From NCBI GenBank assembly GCA_018350325.1, contig JAEVLN010000012.1:1013991-1077990 (forward strand): a stretch of DNA of 64,000 bases, written 5' to 3'. Below, piece by piece: positions 36,598 through 47,711 of this stretch. The first letter of the stretch is position 1. The number at the start of each line of letters is the position of its first letter. Both the position numbers and the translations under genes were made by a program. The notes below the pieces were generated by a model, which was not told where the DNA came from, made no database searches, and was given only the letters and a program-made list of their open reading frames with translations. Source of the stretch: Globodera rostochiensis (lineage: Eukaryota; Nematoda; Chromadorea; Rhabditida; Heteroderidae).

Positions 36598-36978
36598 TCG
36601 GTTTTCGAGTTCGGGCTCTCGAGAATCCGATCGGTGCTCGAGTTCGGGCTCTCGAGAATCCGATCAGTGCCCAAGTCCGGGCTCTCGAGAATCCGATCGG
36701 TGCTCGAGTTTGGGCTCTCGAGAATCCGATCAGTGCCCAAGTCCGGGCCCCCGAATCCCGATCGGTGCCCAAGTCCGGGCTTTTGAGAATCCGATCGGTG
36801 CTCAAGTCCGGGCCCCCGAATCCCGATCGGTGCCCAAGTCCGGGCCCCCGAATCCCGATCGGTGCTCGAGTTCGGGCTCTCGAGAATCCCAATCGTCTCA
36901 AGTCCGGGCCCCCGAAATCCCGATCGGTGATCGAGTTCGGGCTCTCGAGAATCCGATCCTGAGAATCCGATCGGGACC
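36598..36978. repeat. 30-33-bp minisatellite downstream of the RGS gene
   Basis: About eleven copies of a unit built on TCGGGCTCTCGAGAATCCGA TCGGTGC, with variant units reading GTCCGGGCCCCCGAATCCCG. It ends only about 20 bases before the RGS stop codon, so it would be transcribed as the 3' UTR or flank of that gene. Reading frames through it are repeat artefacts. Confidence 0.9.
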
Positions 36979-36998
36979 CAAATCCAGGCCCTAATCGA

Positions 36999-39900
36999 TC
37001 ATAACAATTCTCCGGGGCCGGTTGCACTGCTTGAAGTTGTTGTCCACCTGAGAATCCGTTTGTACGGCGTGGAGGAGATGAACCGCGGGTAGCTGTCCCG
37101 CTGCATCAGCGTGTAAATCTGCAAAAATTTATTGCAACTTTAAAATTATTTCATTTTTTGCGCGCCGCCCAAAAATTCTTTTTTTTTTTTTTGCTCGCCT
37201 GATTCTGCGCTTCGTCAAAAGTGTGCGCCGATGGGTGGACCATATTCTGGGAGGCGTATAATTTTAATTAGGTAATTAATTGCATAATTATAATAATTAG
37301 CAAAAAAAAAGTGGCCGTCCAGAGCCAGCGCTACCCTTCCCACCCACCCACCTGATTGATGATTTCGCGCACCCGCGAGTCCAGCGACACTTCCTTGGGC
37401 GACAGAATGGAGATGAAGTCCTCGTAGATGATGCGTGCCTTGATGATCAGAAACTAATACTAATTAATATAATGATCAGCCAACAGTTTTTTGTTTGGGT
37501 CCAGAAAATGTTTAATTTTTGGGGAGTCTCCGGTGATTAACGATATGCTCTGTAACTGATCTTTCTGATCAGACATTTGTTGAATGATTCGATCAAATTT
37601 ACACGATTAGCACAGATCAGTCTGTGTCTGTGGACCATCAAAGAGTGAGTGGATCAAGCATCAACAATCACAAAGTGTACTACTTCCTGACCATTAGGTG
37701 ATCAGGACCAAGTCAATTTGAAGGATCCAACCCCGACTAAATTCCGATCCGATCCATACGATCCAGTCCCAAAAATTCTTCAAAAAAAAAAAGATCGGTC
37801 GAGCAATCCCACAAATCCCGATCAAGGCTTGGTCAAGATCCCGACAAATTTCGATCAAGGCTTGAATCAAAATCCCGACAAATCTCGATCATTTGGTCAA
37901 GATCCCGACAAATCTCGATCACTTGGTCAAGATCCCGACAAATCCCGATCAATTGGTCAGGATCCCGATCAAGGCTTGGTCGGGATCCCGACAAATCCCG
38001 ATCAGTCTCGATTCCGTACGGGTCACTTTGGCTGATCAGCAAACAAATGGCGGACAAAAAGTGCCATCGTTTACCTTTTCCTCAATCTTCTCAGTATTGC
38101 GCTCCCTTTTCAGCTCCTCACAAGCTTGCCTGCAAAAATTTGTTCATTTTCGAATTGATCAATGAATTTAAATCAATTTTTTTGTGTTTTAAAATCAATT
38201 TAATTTTTAAAAAGTGATCGGGCCATACCAGAAGAGAATGTTCTCGTCGCTGTATTCGCTCTTCAAAAACTCCGCAAAATATTTTTGTCCATTTTTGTTT
38301 TTCATCAGCCGATCAAAGTTGACGCCCCAGGCGGCCACCTCGTCGAAGCTGGCCCTGATCAGTGGAGAAATGCTGCGATTAGTTTTTGAATTTTTTTTGT
38401 TTTTACGCTTTTCTAATTTAATAAATTAATTTTTGTGGGCAAAAAATGCCGTCTAATCCAACAAATTTTTAAAATTTGGTACCAAAATGATTTTGCAAAT
38501 TCATTTTGTGGCCCAATTTTGATAAATTCTGCAAAAAAATCGGCAATTTTCATGCAGCAAAAATGGAACAATGAACGAACTTGTCGTCGATGAACTCGAG
38601 GTTGGACACGCCGCCGAGGCCGTCCGCGCCGAATCTGAATCTGCTTCAAAATGCTTTTATTAAATGCAAAGAAAACATTTTAATTTTTTTAACAAAATTT
38701 TTAAACGCCTAAAATGCGGCGATATGATCAGATTGATAGTCAGTGATTGATTTGATCACTATTCCGACCAATTTTGAACCTCCGGGCCGTGAACACGATC
38801 TGATCAGTCAGTGGTTGATCAATGTTTCGATCGATTTTGAACCCCCGGGGGCCGTGAACAGACACTTCAGCTGATCTGGCCAACGGGGCCAAGTTTCACA
38901 CACCAAAAAAATTGAAATTTATAAAACGAAAAAGGGGGCGGAGGCACGGCACGGTACGGCACGGCACGGCACACGTCGTTTCCGGCATAATATTCTCAAA
39001 TTATGCCATCGACGATGTGTGGGTAAATAATGTTTTTGTCAATAAACGCATAAAATTCTCAAAAACAAAAATCGTCAGATTTTTGTTCCCACGGAATGGA
39101 TAAAATATCACGACGCGTTGACGCAATTCTCAAAACATTTTTTCATTTTTTTAACCCATTAAAAGAAAGTATTAAAAGATTAAAAAGGGAGAGAATAATT
39201 TGTGAAAATAATCCCCAGCCCCCCCCCCCCCCCCCTCCCGCCGGTTTTGTTTAAAGAAATTCTCTTTAAATTTGAACCGCCGGGGGGCCCGGGAATTAGA
39301 AATATTTCAAAAGCCCCGCCGGGGATTTTGTCGTTTTGGAATTAAAAATTCGCAGCCCCCCGGGCGTTTCGCTGAACTCCCAGCAGCTGCAGCAGCTGGG
39401 ACAGGTGTTTTGGGAATTAATTCAAATGCTTTATGTCCTAATCAAAAATGCTTTATGTCTTAATCAAAAATGCTTTATGTCCTAATCAAAAATGCTAATC
39501 AAATGCTTTATGTTCTAATCAAAAATGCTTGCGTCAAACCGTAAAATAGAACAAAAAATGGCAGCGGCACCGGGTACACGTCCGTCACGCTTTTCTCGGT
39601 ACAAAAATTGGCCCAAAAATAATGTAAATATTTTGGAAAAATTAAAATTGAAATTGAAAAACATTGGCCGCGCCGCTCTAAGAAAATGAAATTGCCAGAT
39701 TTAAAAAATTCCTGGCTCGTCCTGACCGATTTTCACCATTTTGTGAAACAACCCCTCCGGGGCTTCAAAAGTCCACCGCTAGAAGACCGGGGTCCCTAAC
39801 GGCTTCAATTTGTGTGCCACCAACTAACCCGCCACTTCCGATGGACGAACAGTTGCATGGCAACAGCCTGAGCAGCATTTGGCCCACCGACTTGTGCTGT

Positions 39901-40639
39901 TGCTGCTGTTGTTGTTGTTGTTGTGGTTGTACGGGTTGCTGTTGTTGTGGTTGTTGTACGGGTTGCGCTTGTGCTGTTTCAGTGCCGGTCGGTTGGTGCG
40001 GTTGATTCGGCGCAGAAATTTTCTTCTTGTTCTTGTCGACACTGTCGTTGTTATTGGTGCTGATGCTGTTTTGGGAGAATATTTATTAGTGAGGAATTTG
40101 TGATCAAAAGTCCGAGAACCAATCTCGAAAGAGCGTCAAGGATGTGACTAAATGCCAAAAAAAAGTCTGGCACCCGGATTCCAGAATTCCGGCTCCCCAA
40201 TAATGTCAAGAATCCGGAACCGGAATTCCGGCTCTCCAAAAATATCCGAAAATCCAAAATCCGGCATGCCGGACGTAAGTAAAATGTCCGGAAACCGGGA
40301 TGCCGGACCCAAAAATGTCCGGGAAATCCGGCATGCCGGACGTAAATGTCCGGAAACCGGGATGACGGACCCAAAATGTCCGGGAAATCCGGCATGCCGG
40401 ACGTAAATGTCCGGAAACCGGGATGCCGGACCCAAAAAATCCGAAAATGCGAAATCCGGCATGACGTAAGTAGATCAGATTTGGTGTCTCATTAAGAAAA
40501 TTTTTGTCCCACTTTTGACTGCTTTTTCGTCGGCCGCGGTTGCTGCAACTGGCGACTGCCACCTGCTGCTGTTGCTGCTCCCCGTCGTGGTCGTCGTCGT
40601 CAATGTGTGCGGTGGTTGTGGTGAGCACCGTCGTTACAA
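36999..40639 (-). CDS. RZ-type RGS protein (5' end not resolved)
   Basis: RGS proteins speed GTP hydrolysis by G-alpha subunits at the membrane. Exons: about 40513-40639, 39829-40065, 38581-38640, 38229-38354, 38075-38129, 37352-37438, 37199-37246, 36999-37118; phases agree. The RGS domain matches human RGS17/RGS20: FDEVAAWGVNFDRLMKNKNG, FAEFLKSEYSDENILFW, ACEELKRERN, RIIYEDFISILSPKEVSLDS, NMVHPSAHTFDEAQNQ and IYTLMQRDSYPRFISS. A short Ser/Thr-rich tail follows, as in RGS17. The N-terminal half is Gln/Pro/Asn-rich, with LLRLLPCNCSS before the domain. The Cys string typical of RZ proteins is reduced to this. Intron 7 begins GC (CAG then GCGAGC). The first coding exon has no in-frame ATG before an upstream stop, so another 5' exon exists. 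Exon 3 has two in-frame acceptors, 6 bases apart. Confidence 0.88.
37790..38015. repeat. About 30-33-bp minisatellite in an RGS intron
   Basis: Seven or eight units built on GGTCAAGATCCCGACAAATC with TCGATCA joiners, in the intron between exons 37352-37438 and 38075-38129. Its right end is only about 60 bases from the next exon. Confidence 0.88.
39415..39535. repeat. AAATGCTTTATGTCCTAATC direct repeat in an RGS intron
   Basis: About five copies of a 23-bp unit (AAATGCTTTATGTCCTAATC plus AAA) with small variants, in the long intron between exons 2 and 3 of the RGS model. Confidence 0.85.
40143..40468. repeat. CCGGCATGCCGG minisatellite in the first RGS intron
   Basis: Units of about 60 bp alternate AATCCGGCATGCCGGACGTA and AATGTCCGGAAACCGGGATG. 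The vocabulary is the same as in the arrays at 24641 and the elements at 46613 and 58795, so all belong to one family. It fills most of the intron between the first two modelled RGS exons. Confidence 0.85.
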
Positions 40640-43602
40640 CTGCGAAGTGTGTCAGCGAACAGTTGTCGATGACAAACAAAAAGTGACCAAAACAATTGTT
40701 TTTGCGGCGGCGACGTCGTCGTCGTTGTCAAGCAGTTCAACGTTCAGCAACGGGTCGGTGGTTGTCAAGCAGTTCAATATGATCAGCAACGGGTCAGTTG
40801 GCACGGACAAAAAGGAAAGCGATGAGCACAGACAAACAATCTGCTTAAAAAAACGTTAAGCATTGAATTTGTGAAAAAGCATTAGAATGAATGAATGGGT
40901 GCGCGAAAGCAAAAAGAAATGTATAAATTGGCATGTGCCGAGTTCGGACGAATTGCGAATTAAATGAAAATGAATGAATGGCTTCTTCTCATGGCAAAAC
41001 ATTAATTGGCGCTGTGAAGCATAAAACAAACACTCTGTTGGGGTAATTAGGGTACCGTGTAAGAATAAAAAGGTAAATATGCCAAAGTTTCAAATTTTGA
41101 TAAAGCCCGGGATGGTCGAACTTTCCGGCTTCCGATTTCTCCAAAATTTTTTGAGCTCGTCGGCACCCAAACGTTGGCACTCGCCCCGTCCTTTCAAATA
41201 AAACTTTTCAAATCGTCGGAAATGCCATCAAAAAGCCAAATAAATGTTGCGTTTCGCGGGCACTTTCTTCCCCCCCCCCAAATTTTGCGGGAAATAAATG
41301 GGCACGGCACATAAAAGTGAATTCCGCCCCCCCCCCCGCGGCGCTTCCGATGAATGAATAAATGCTCTCTAATGATAATAATAATAATTGTAATGGGGGC
41401 AAAAGCGCCCAAAGTAAGCACACCAGCCAGCAACACATTTTGCTTCGCCAAAAACTTTTTGACTGGCCCAAAAGCCACCGCCTCGGGGGATGAAAAGGAA
41501 AAGCCGCCGCCCTTCAATTATGCTGCGGTCGGTACGCCGGAGAGTTGGGCGGGCGGGGCGGGGGGGGGGGCACCACTCGGCAGTGGCAATGAATGAAGCG
41601 GTGGGTGGGCGCACAAAGCTAATGGGAAATGAAAAGACGGGGGGGGGGGGAGGGGGACGGAGGGGCCAATTCTCTTTTTCTGATGGAAGAAGAAATTGTG
41701 GGGGGGGCAGAAAATGGCTCCCCCCCCCCCGCTTTTTTTATCGCTTCCGGGGACGACGGGCGCCCGGGGGGGCGCTATACTCCCCAATCAGCACAACAAC
41801 AACAACAGCAGCAAAGAGCAGCGAATATGCTCATGAACTGCTTCAGCAGCTAGAGAAGGAGGGCCGGGTCGCCCCTTCCAATGGAAAAGCCACGAAAATG
41901 TGCAGCAGCAGCAGAATCGGCTAATGATTGAGATTGGCCAGAGGGGCAGGCACCCAATCCGAAATTGATCAGAAGGCCCTGTCAACTTGTTTTGACCAGG
42001 GACGGATTTTCATTCTGATCAAAGTGCGGCCGGACGCCCTAAATGATTGATTGACTAATGTGTTCTGGATGGACAAAAATGTTCGATTTTGCCGTAATTG
42101 CTTTTGTGTGCCCCTTAAACATTGTTCCAAGCAAAAGCCGATCAGCACCGATCAGGCTTCTGAAACCATCGCGTTTTCGGAAGCATTTTATCAAAGCGTC
42201 ACATTTATGCATTCAACGGCGGCCCTCTTGACAACTAAACTAAAGGAAATTGAAGTGGGAGGGGAGGGGAGGGGGGGGAGGGGGCGAAGGGAATGCCAAT
42301 GAACGGACGGGTGGGCATAAATTGAGTGCGTGTGCCGTGCCGTTGTGGCGAACGCAAAGACAAAGAGAAGACGACGCCGGAGGGGGTGGTGGGGGGGGGA
42401 ATAAAAGAGGCCGATGAGATGTGAAATGTTCAGAGAACAGCAGAAGAGGGGACTGAGGAGGTGCTGGGACGGGGACGGAGACGGGGATGGAGACGGGGAC
42501 GGGGACGCAATGTGTTTTTGGAAAGCAATGACGGAGAGAGAATGGAGGGGGACTGCCGGACGGACCCCGGAGGGGCACTGAGAGTGCCGTGCCATCTTTT
42601 GCCTTCCATTTCCCTCCTCCTGCCCCCCCCCGCCAGCAGCATCGTCTTCAGCAGCAGAAGCGGCGGCGGAGTGCAGCAGCACGCCGAACGGACCCCCTGC
42701 CCCCCCCCTCCCCTCCGGCGCCGTCCAACTCCCAATGTTCCTCCACACACATCCATCATCGGCATCGGCTGCCACCGCCGGCCGCGCTCGGCTTATGCCC
42801 CGCATACACACAAGTCATCGTCGTTTTCCCAAGGGAGTGTGCCGTGCCATCGCCCACCCCCCTCCCTCAATATCGGCACGTAGTGCGTTTGCCATTGTCC
42901 GCCTCCCGCCCCGCTCGTTTCGGCGGGAGTGTCTCCACCAGCGCCAGCAGGCCTAAGGGGCTAAGATGCCCTCCAGGGTTGCCCCCTGCCCGCCCCCCCC
43001 CCTCCGGGTATCCGATTTCATGACCACGCAGGCAGCAGCAGCAGAACGGCCTAAGGGGCTGATGCTCCTCTACCCCCAATTTTCATGTGTGAAGCTTGCC
43101 CCCCCCCATGACGAGGCAACAAATGTGCGGGGGTTGAGGGGGGGGGGGGGAATTGGAGCCACCATCACTTCTCCTGCTGCTGCCCGCGCTTATCGTCGTG
43201 GCCTAGGGGGGGGGGGGGGAGGCAAAGGCAGGAAAGAAGGAAAAAGGAGGGAAGGAAGGAAGAGGAAACGGGGTCCAAAAAGGAATTAGGAATAAACATT
43301 ATGAACAAAAATAATGAATGAATGAATGAATGGAGGCAGTGGCAATTGGGGGAGGGGGGGGGGGGGAAGAACCGTGAGAAAAGAGGCTTACAATATGTGC
43401 AAAGTGAACACATTAAATCAGCAAAAACATCAAAAACATGAGTATAGAATTGCTTCACTTTTTGGTCCATGTCTCGACCTTTGAACCCACCCAAATGCCG
43501 ATATCGCTCTGCGCAACAAGTCCAAGAACCTTACTATTAGTGCATTTGGCAAAATTGATGAATTTGTTAAGGATTTAAAATTTTAACCCGTGACAAAACA
43601 AA

Positions 43603-43760
43603 AGGCCAACCCGGTCAAAATGCCAACAAAAGGTCGTCGATCAAATCGCAACTTGGCCAAAAATGTTTCCTTTAAAAACTACTTAAGATTTTATTGTTGA
43701 CTTAAAGATCAATTAGCTGGCATTTGACCGTTTTGGGCCTGGTTGGCATTTTGATTGGTG
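43603..43760. mobile_element. TGCCAAC repeat element, copy B
   Basis: Starts GGCCAACCCGGTCAAAATGCCAAC and ends CTGGTTGGCATTTTGA, inverted ends of the family also seen at 22595-22763. No coding content. Confidence 0.6.
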
Positions 43761-45351
43761 GCACGTCAAACGGCGGCGGATTTTTGCCGAAATGGTTGGT
43801 TGGTTGTTTCGGCACATTTCCGCGTCATGATCTGGCATTTCAGTGCCCTAACAGCAATTAAGAACCAAAAGCTCATTCAATTTACGATTTGGCAACCCAA
43901 ATATGGGACACAGACACACTAATAAACGGATGCCAAAAGCGACGATAAACGGCCAGGCCGGCACTCAAAATTCAATTACCACCAACCACAAAATTGGAAT
44001 GAAATGGCACAGGAAAAAAGAAGTGTCTCGATTATTAAATGAACGATGGCGGCGGCGGCGGTGGGTACATAAAGTAAATGAATTTTGTGGTTCGTGCTAA
44101 TTAGGCTTAAGAACCCTCCGGCGGGGCCACCTTTCTGAGTAACGCAAACCGCCCCGGCGGTGGTGGTTGCCATTGCCGCCCATTGACGCAATCAAAAAAG
44201 GTGCGAAGAAGGAATATATGAATTAGGAAAAATAATGCCATGCCAACGCACGCCGTGCCAATGTGAAAATTGAATTAAACGGTCAATTTTGAAGAAGTTG
44301 GTCTCCCCGTCCCCCCGGGGGGTAAACGAATTTTTACCGCTTTCGAAAGCATTAAAAGAGTCCGGCACATGAACAATAAGGCCCCCCTCCCCCGGCTTTC
44401 TTGGTATTTTAATGCCAGAAACGTCAGTTCGTTTGGGGACAATAGTGCCGACTCGCACGGCATATGTACAAATATAATTTGAATATTTTTAAGTTTTAAA
44501 CACAAATTTCCATTAAATGGCACAAAAAGTGTCCGTCCGCGTCCATTTTCCGGTGACGTTTTTCACCAGCAGAGCCACGAACACCCCCGACAAAAAAAAG
44601 CAGCACTGAATAAAAAGAGTCCAAATGTGCAATTTGCTTTAATCAAATCAAATCAAATCAAAAAAACCATTTTTGTATGCAACAATAATGCCACAAAAAT
44701 TGAAGAGACCAGACCGAGCCGCGACGCTCCGTCCGCAACAGAAATAATGTGTTGGTTAAAATTGATGATCATTGATCGATTGGTTAGTTTGCTTATGGGC
44801 TTTTTGTCGATCGCGCGCGCACGCCCAGCAAAATTATTCAGCAAAGATTGGTGAGGAACGGGCCCAGCCGATACCAGGTCGAGCACACCATCTCTTCCTC
44901 GTCGTTGTCCTCATCAACATCCTCATCAGCGTCAGCGGCGGCGTCGTTGTCGTCGGCGGTGTTGTAGTCGTTGTTGTACGCCTCCAACTCTTTGTACTCC
45001 TTCCCATAATAGGCCCGTCGTCGCCATCCATTCACCGCCGCTTCATCATTAGCGTCTATTCTCTTCTCCACGTTTTCGTCATTCTCTTCCGCCGCCGCCG
45101 TCCCATTCTTCGGCCCCTCCACCGTCGTTGGCGTTCGGCGCGGGCGCAGTCTCTGACTGCATGGCGCATTCACTCAAAAAAAAAGTCATTATGACACAAT
45201 CCCGTGCCGTGCATGTCGTGTCAGAACATGTTGCATCACTGAAGCTACAGAAGGACAGAAGCCACAATTCATGGACAAGTAAATTTGGACATGAGCCACC
45301 CCCCCCCCATTTGAAACGGGTATCCGCATCCGTCCCAACAAAGACCGGCGC

Positions 45352-45425
45352 CCGGACAATTGGACAGTGGACAATCCGACAGTGGACAATTGGATTGTCG
45401 GATTGTCCACTGTCCAATTGTCCGG
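45352..45425. repeat. Perfect 30-bp-arm inverted repeat (hairpin)
   Basis: Arm 45352-45381 is the exact reverse complement of 45396-45425, with a 14-base spacer. It begins CCGGACAATTGGACAGTGGA. The spacer itself repeats part of the arm (GTGGACAATTGGAT), so the structure is made of one reiterated word. It could form a cruciform or an RNA hairpin. Confidence 0.9.
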
Positions 45426-45567
45426 ACCCCCAAAGACCGAGCAGGAGCTGAACCGGTCCAATTTACCCCGCTTAAAAAAATCAAATTTCGAATCGCACTA
45501 GCCCAAAAAGTTTTGGGGCAATGTCCAACACCAACAAAATGTGTGCTGCAAACACAACGGCGCCCAC

Positions 45568-46834
45568 CTTGGATCCGCAACTGTCGAATGTTGCGCCTCC
45601 GCCTCATCTTCCCGTCCGGCACCTCAAAGCTTTCGTCCTCCTCCAACCCTCCCTCGCCATTGCCAGCGCCGGAATCGACGAGTTGGCCCTTCGTCCGGAT
45701 GAACATGAACACCTGAGTAAATGATGCCATTGGTAATGAAATGCCGTCCGTTTTTCCCCGGTGGTTGTTTGCTGCCACCCCCCCCCCCCTCCCCCGAGGG
45801 GGGACGGGTGACAGGAAAATTCAAAAATAATAATTAGTCGATAATTATGCTTCATAAACGAAAGGGACGGACGACGACCTTTTCCATTCTGCCGGGCACT
45901 TTGCATCCCTCAAAGTAGGCGACCGCCGTTTTGCTAAGGGCCACCGCCGAAAAGATCAAACGTCTCTCCCTGAAATTAAAAAAAACATTGAAAATCTTTT
46001 TTAATTTAATTTGTTAATTCAAAAAATGAGTCAGTAACAGCACTTTGCGCTCAGCTCCTCGCAGTATGTGGGGGCCTCACAACAGCAATAATTCGTCTCA
46101 AAATCAGTGGCATTGGCACTTCCGGCGGCGGCACCTCCGGCGCAGTCCACCTGGAGCGACGGCACGCGAATTCGATACAGTTCCTTGGGCGAAAACGGTG
46201 TGGCACCAACCAGCATCAGAAACTCCCGAATGCGCCCGTCACCGTTGGCCGAGCGAAAAGTGTTCCGGAGAATTTGTTGGACCTGAAAAAATGGCAACAA
46301 AAACAACAACAACATTGTTTTTTCTTAGACAAATTTGTGAATGGACAACTTTGCAAAAAAATCCTTTCCTTCCTTCCTTCCACTCTGTGGAATCCCTCCC
46401 AAATTTTATGTCTGCTCACTTTTGGATATGTCCTTTTGAACTGCTCCGCCACTGGCGTGCTCCCACGCAGCAAGGTGGACACCGGCTCGGGGATCATTTG
46501 CCGTTGGTAGAGCAGCGACTGCAACGTTACGTCGACCAGCTGTGGTTGATGGAAGGGAGGGAGGGTAGCAAATTGTTCAGCAAAGCAAATCAAATTGGAG
46601 CAGTTCACACACCAGGGATGTAAAACCGGACACCAAAAAAATGTCCGGAAACGGGAATTCCGGGCCCAAAATGCCAAAAAGCCGGACCAGTCCATGCCAT
46701 CAATCAGCTTTACCACTCAAATTTGATGAGAAGCCGGGACAAATGCCGAACAAAACCCCTACCTGAGACAGTGAATGGATGCACGGGCAACGCTTCAAAT
46801 CTATTATGACTGTCGATTCGATTGTCGAACACAT
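45568..46834 (-). CDS. cmt-1: p31comet / MAD2L1-binding protein (C-terminus uncertain)
   Basis: p31comet binds closed MAD2 and, with the PCH-2/TRIP13 ATPase, reopens it to silence the checkpoint. Exons 46763-46834, 46420-46539, 46044-46282, 45879-45969 and 45568-45712 join in phase. Start ATG at 46834 lies 6 bases after an AG, a good trans-splice site. Matches to human p31comet: LQSLLYQRQMIPEPVSTL (human LKHIMYQRQQLPLPYEQL), FLMLVGATPFSPKELYRI (human VLILLGGNALSPKEFYEL), and the HORMA-like RLIFSAVALSKTAVAYFEGC with VFMFIRTKG. A CCC-rich insert follows the SPKE motif. After exon 5 the end is unresolved. A frame at 44831-45155, very acidic and ending EEEMVCSTWYRLGPF, could be the last exon, but its phase does not fit the exon 5 donor I used. 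Confidence 0.82.
46613..46700. repeat. CAGGGATGTAA/CCGG element fragment in a cmt-1 intron
   Basis: Starts CCAGGGATGTAAAACCGGAC and continues with TGTCCGGAAACGGGAATTCC words. Same family as 58795-58953 and the array at 24641. It lies between exons 1 and 2 of cmt-1. Confidence 0.6.
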
Positions 46835-46840
46835 CTTTGT

Positions 46841-47711
46841 CTAAAATTTTGCGCAAATAAATTCAACAAAATTTTATACATACAAGAATCAATAAATCTT
46901 GCTTTAACAAAACATGACCATCTTCTTTATAAACACAAATCTTGAATTAGATATATTTACTCAATTGCGTAAATAGGTAACATTTAACACCAAAAAAAGG
47001 ACCAAGACTGGGGGGGGTGAACTTGGTGTCAATTTTTGGGGTTATTCTCGAGGACAAACAACGAACGACCAACAAACAGCAGAAAAGACATTAAAATTTT
47101 TGCAAAGCGAAAAAGAGGAGGAGAGGGGAGGGGGGAGAGGGCAATGGCTGTGATAAAATGAATGAATGATTGGAGGTGTCCGGGGGTCTGACAGAACAAC
47201 GCCGGAGGGGAGGGGAGAGGGGGGGGGGGTTGAAACAAAAAAATTAAAAACTCAACAACAACTCTCTGGGAGTGGGAGGGAGTAAGGAAAGGAAAGGGCG
47301 AGGAGGGAATACGCCGTCAAATACCAAACAAACAGAGAACAGCAGTCAGCGATCGAAGGTCAACCAAAAAATAGACGATGCAGCACACAGTTTTGTGTAA
47401 GAGGGCAACCGTGTGAAAAAAAACTCTACGAAATTTGGTAATAATTTTTGTGGGGATCACCGAATGGACTAATTTTTTGTTGCTTTAACTCGTTGCTCTT
47501 CTCGTTGGGGCGCAATCCTGAACACACAACTCAAACACGCACTGAACTGGTCGGTTCAGTCTGTGTTCTCTGTTTGAATGATCAAATTCGAGACAAATAA
47601 TAATAATAGAGAGAGTGTGTGTGTGAGAGAAAACAATGACAATGTGATCAATCTTCCAGCCATATTTGTTTGTTTCTTTCCCTGAATGTTGCCTGATCAG
47701 ATCAAATCGGC
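46841..47711. other. Intergenic region between TTC14 and cmt-1
   Basis: AT-rich with G-runs near 47125 and 47220 and a GA-rich patch. Both neighbouring genes are on the minus strand, so this holds the TTC14 3' flank and the cmt-1 promoter side. No gene is seen. Confidence 0.6.

Larger units (their letters stand above)
29991..36998. other. Seven-kb gene-poor, G/C-homopolymer-rich region upstream of grh-1
   Basis: Dominated by runs of 8-20 G or C (for example near 31030, 32505, 33120, 33720, 35250), (GAC)n and (GAT)n stretches and minisatellites. Many long open frames are low-complexity Pro, Gly or Arg translations on both strands and I do not call them genes. The one frame with a plausible signal peptide is listed at 30960-31226. 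The region may hold grh-1 regulatory DNA, since it lies directly 5' of that gene. Confidence 0.55.
40640..45567. other. Gene-poor region between the RGS gene and p31comet
   Basis: Holds C/G runs (for example near 41270, 41640, 42690, 43140, 43205), GA-rich and CAG-rich low complexity, a TGCCAAC element at 43603-43760 and a perfect hairpin at 45352-45425. Long open frames on both strands near 41.2-43.2 kb are Pro/Arg/Gly-rich and unconvincing. A minus-strand frame at 44831-45155 is discussed with p31comet. Confidence 0.55.

Noticed and set aside
36389..37027. 212-codon minus-strand frame overlapping the RGS 3' end
   Set aside because: It is the translation of the 33-bp minisatellite; the RGS frame explains the conserved part.
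41490..43290. Several 100-200-codon frames in a G-rich region
   Set aside because: Same low-complexity behaviour; overlapping frames on opposite strands and no splice-consistent homology.
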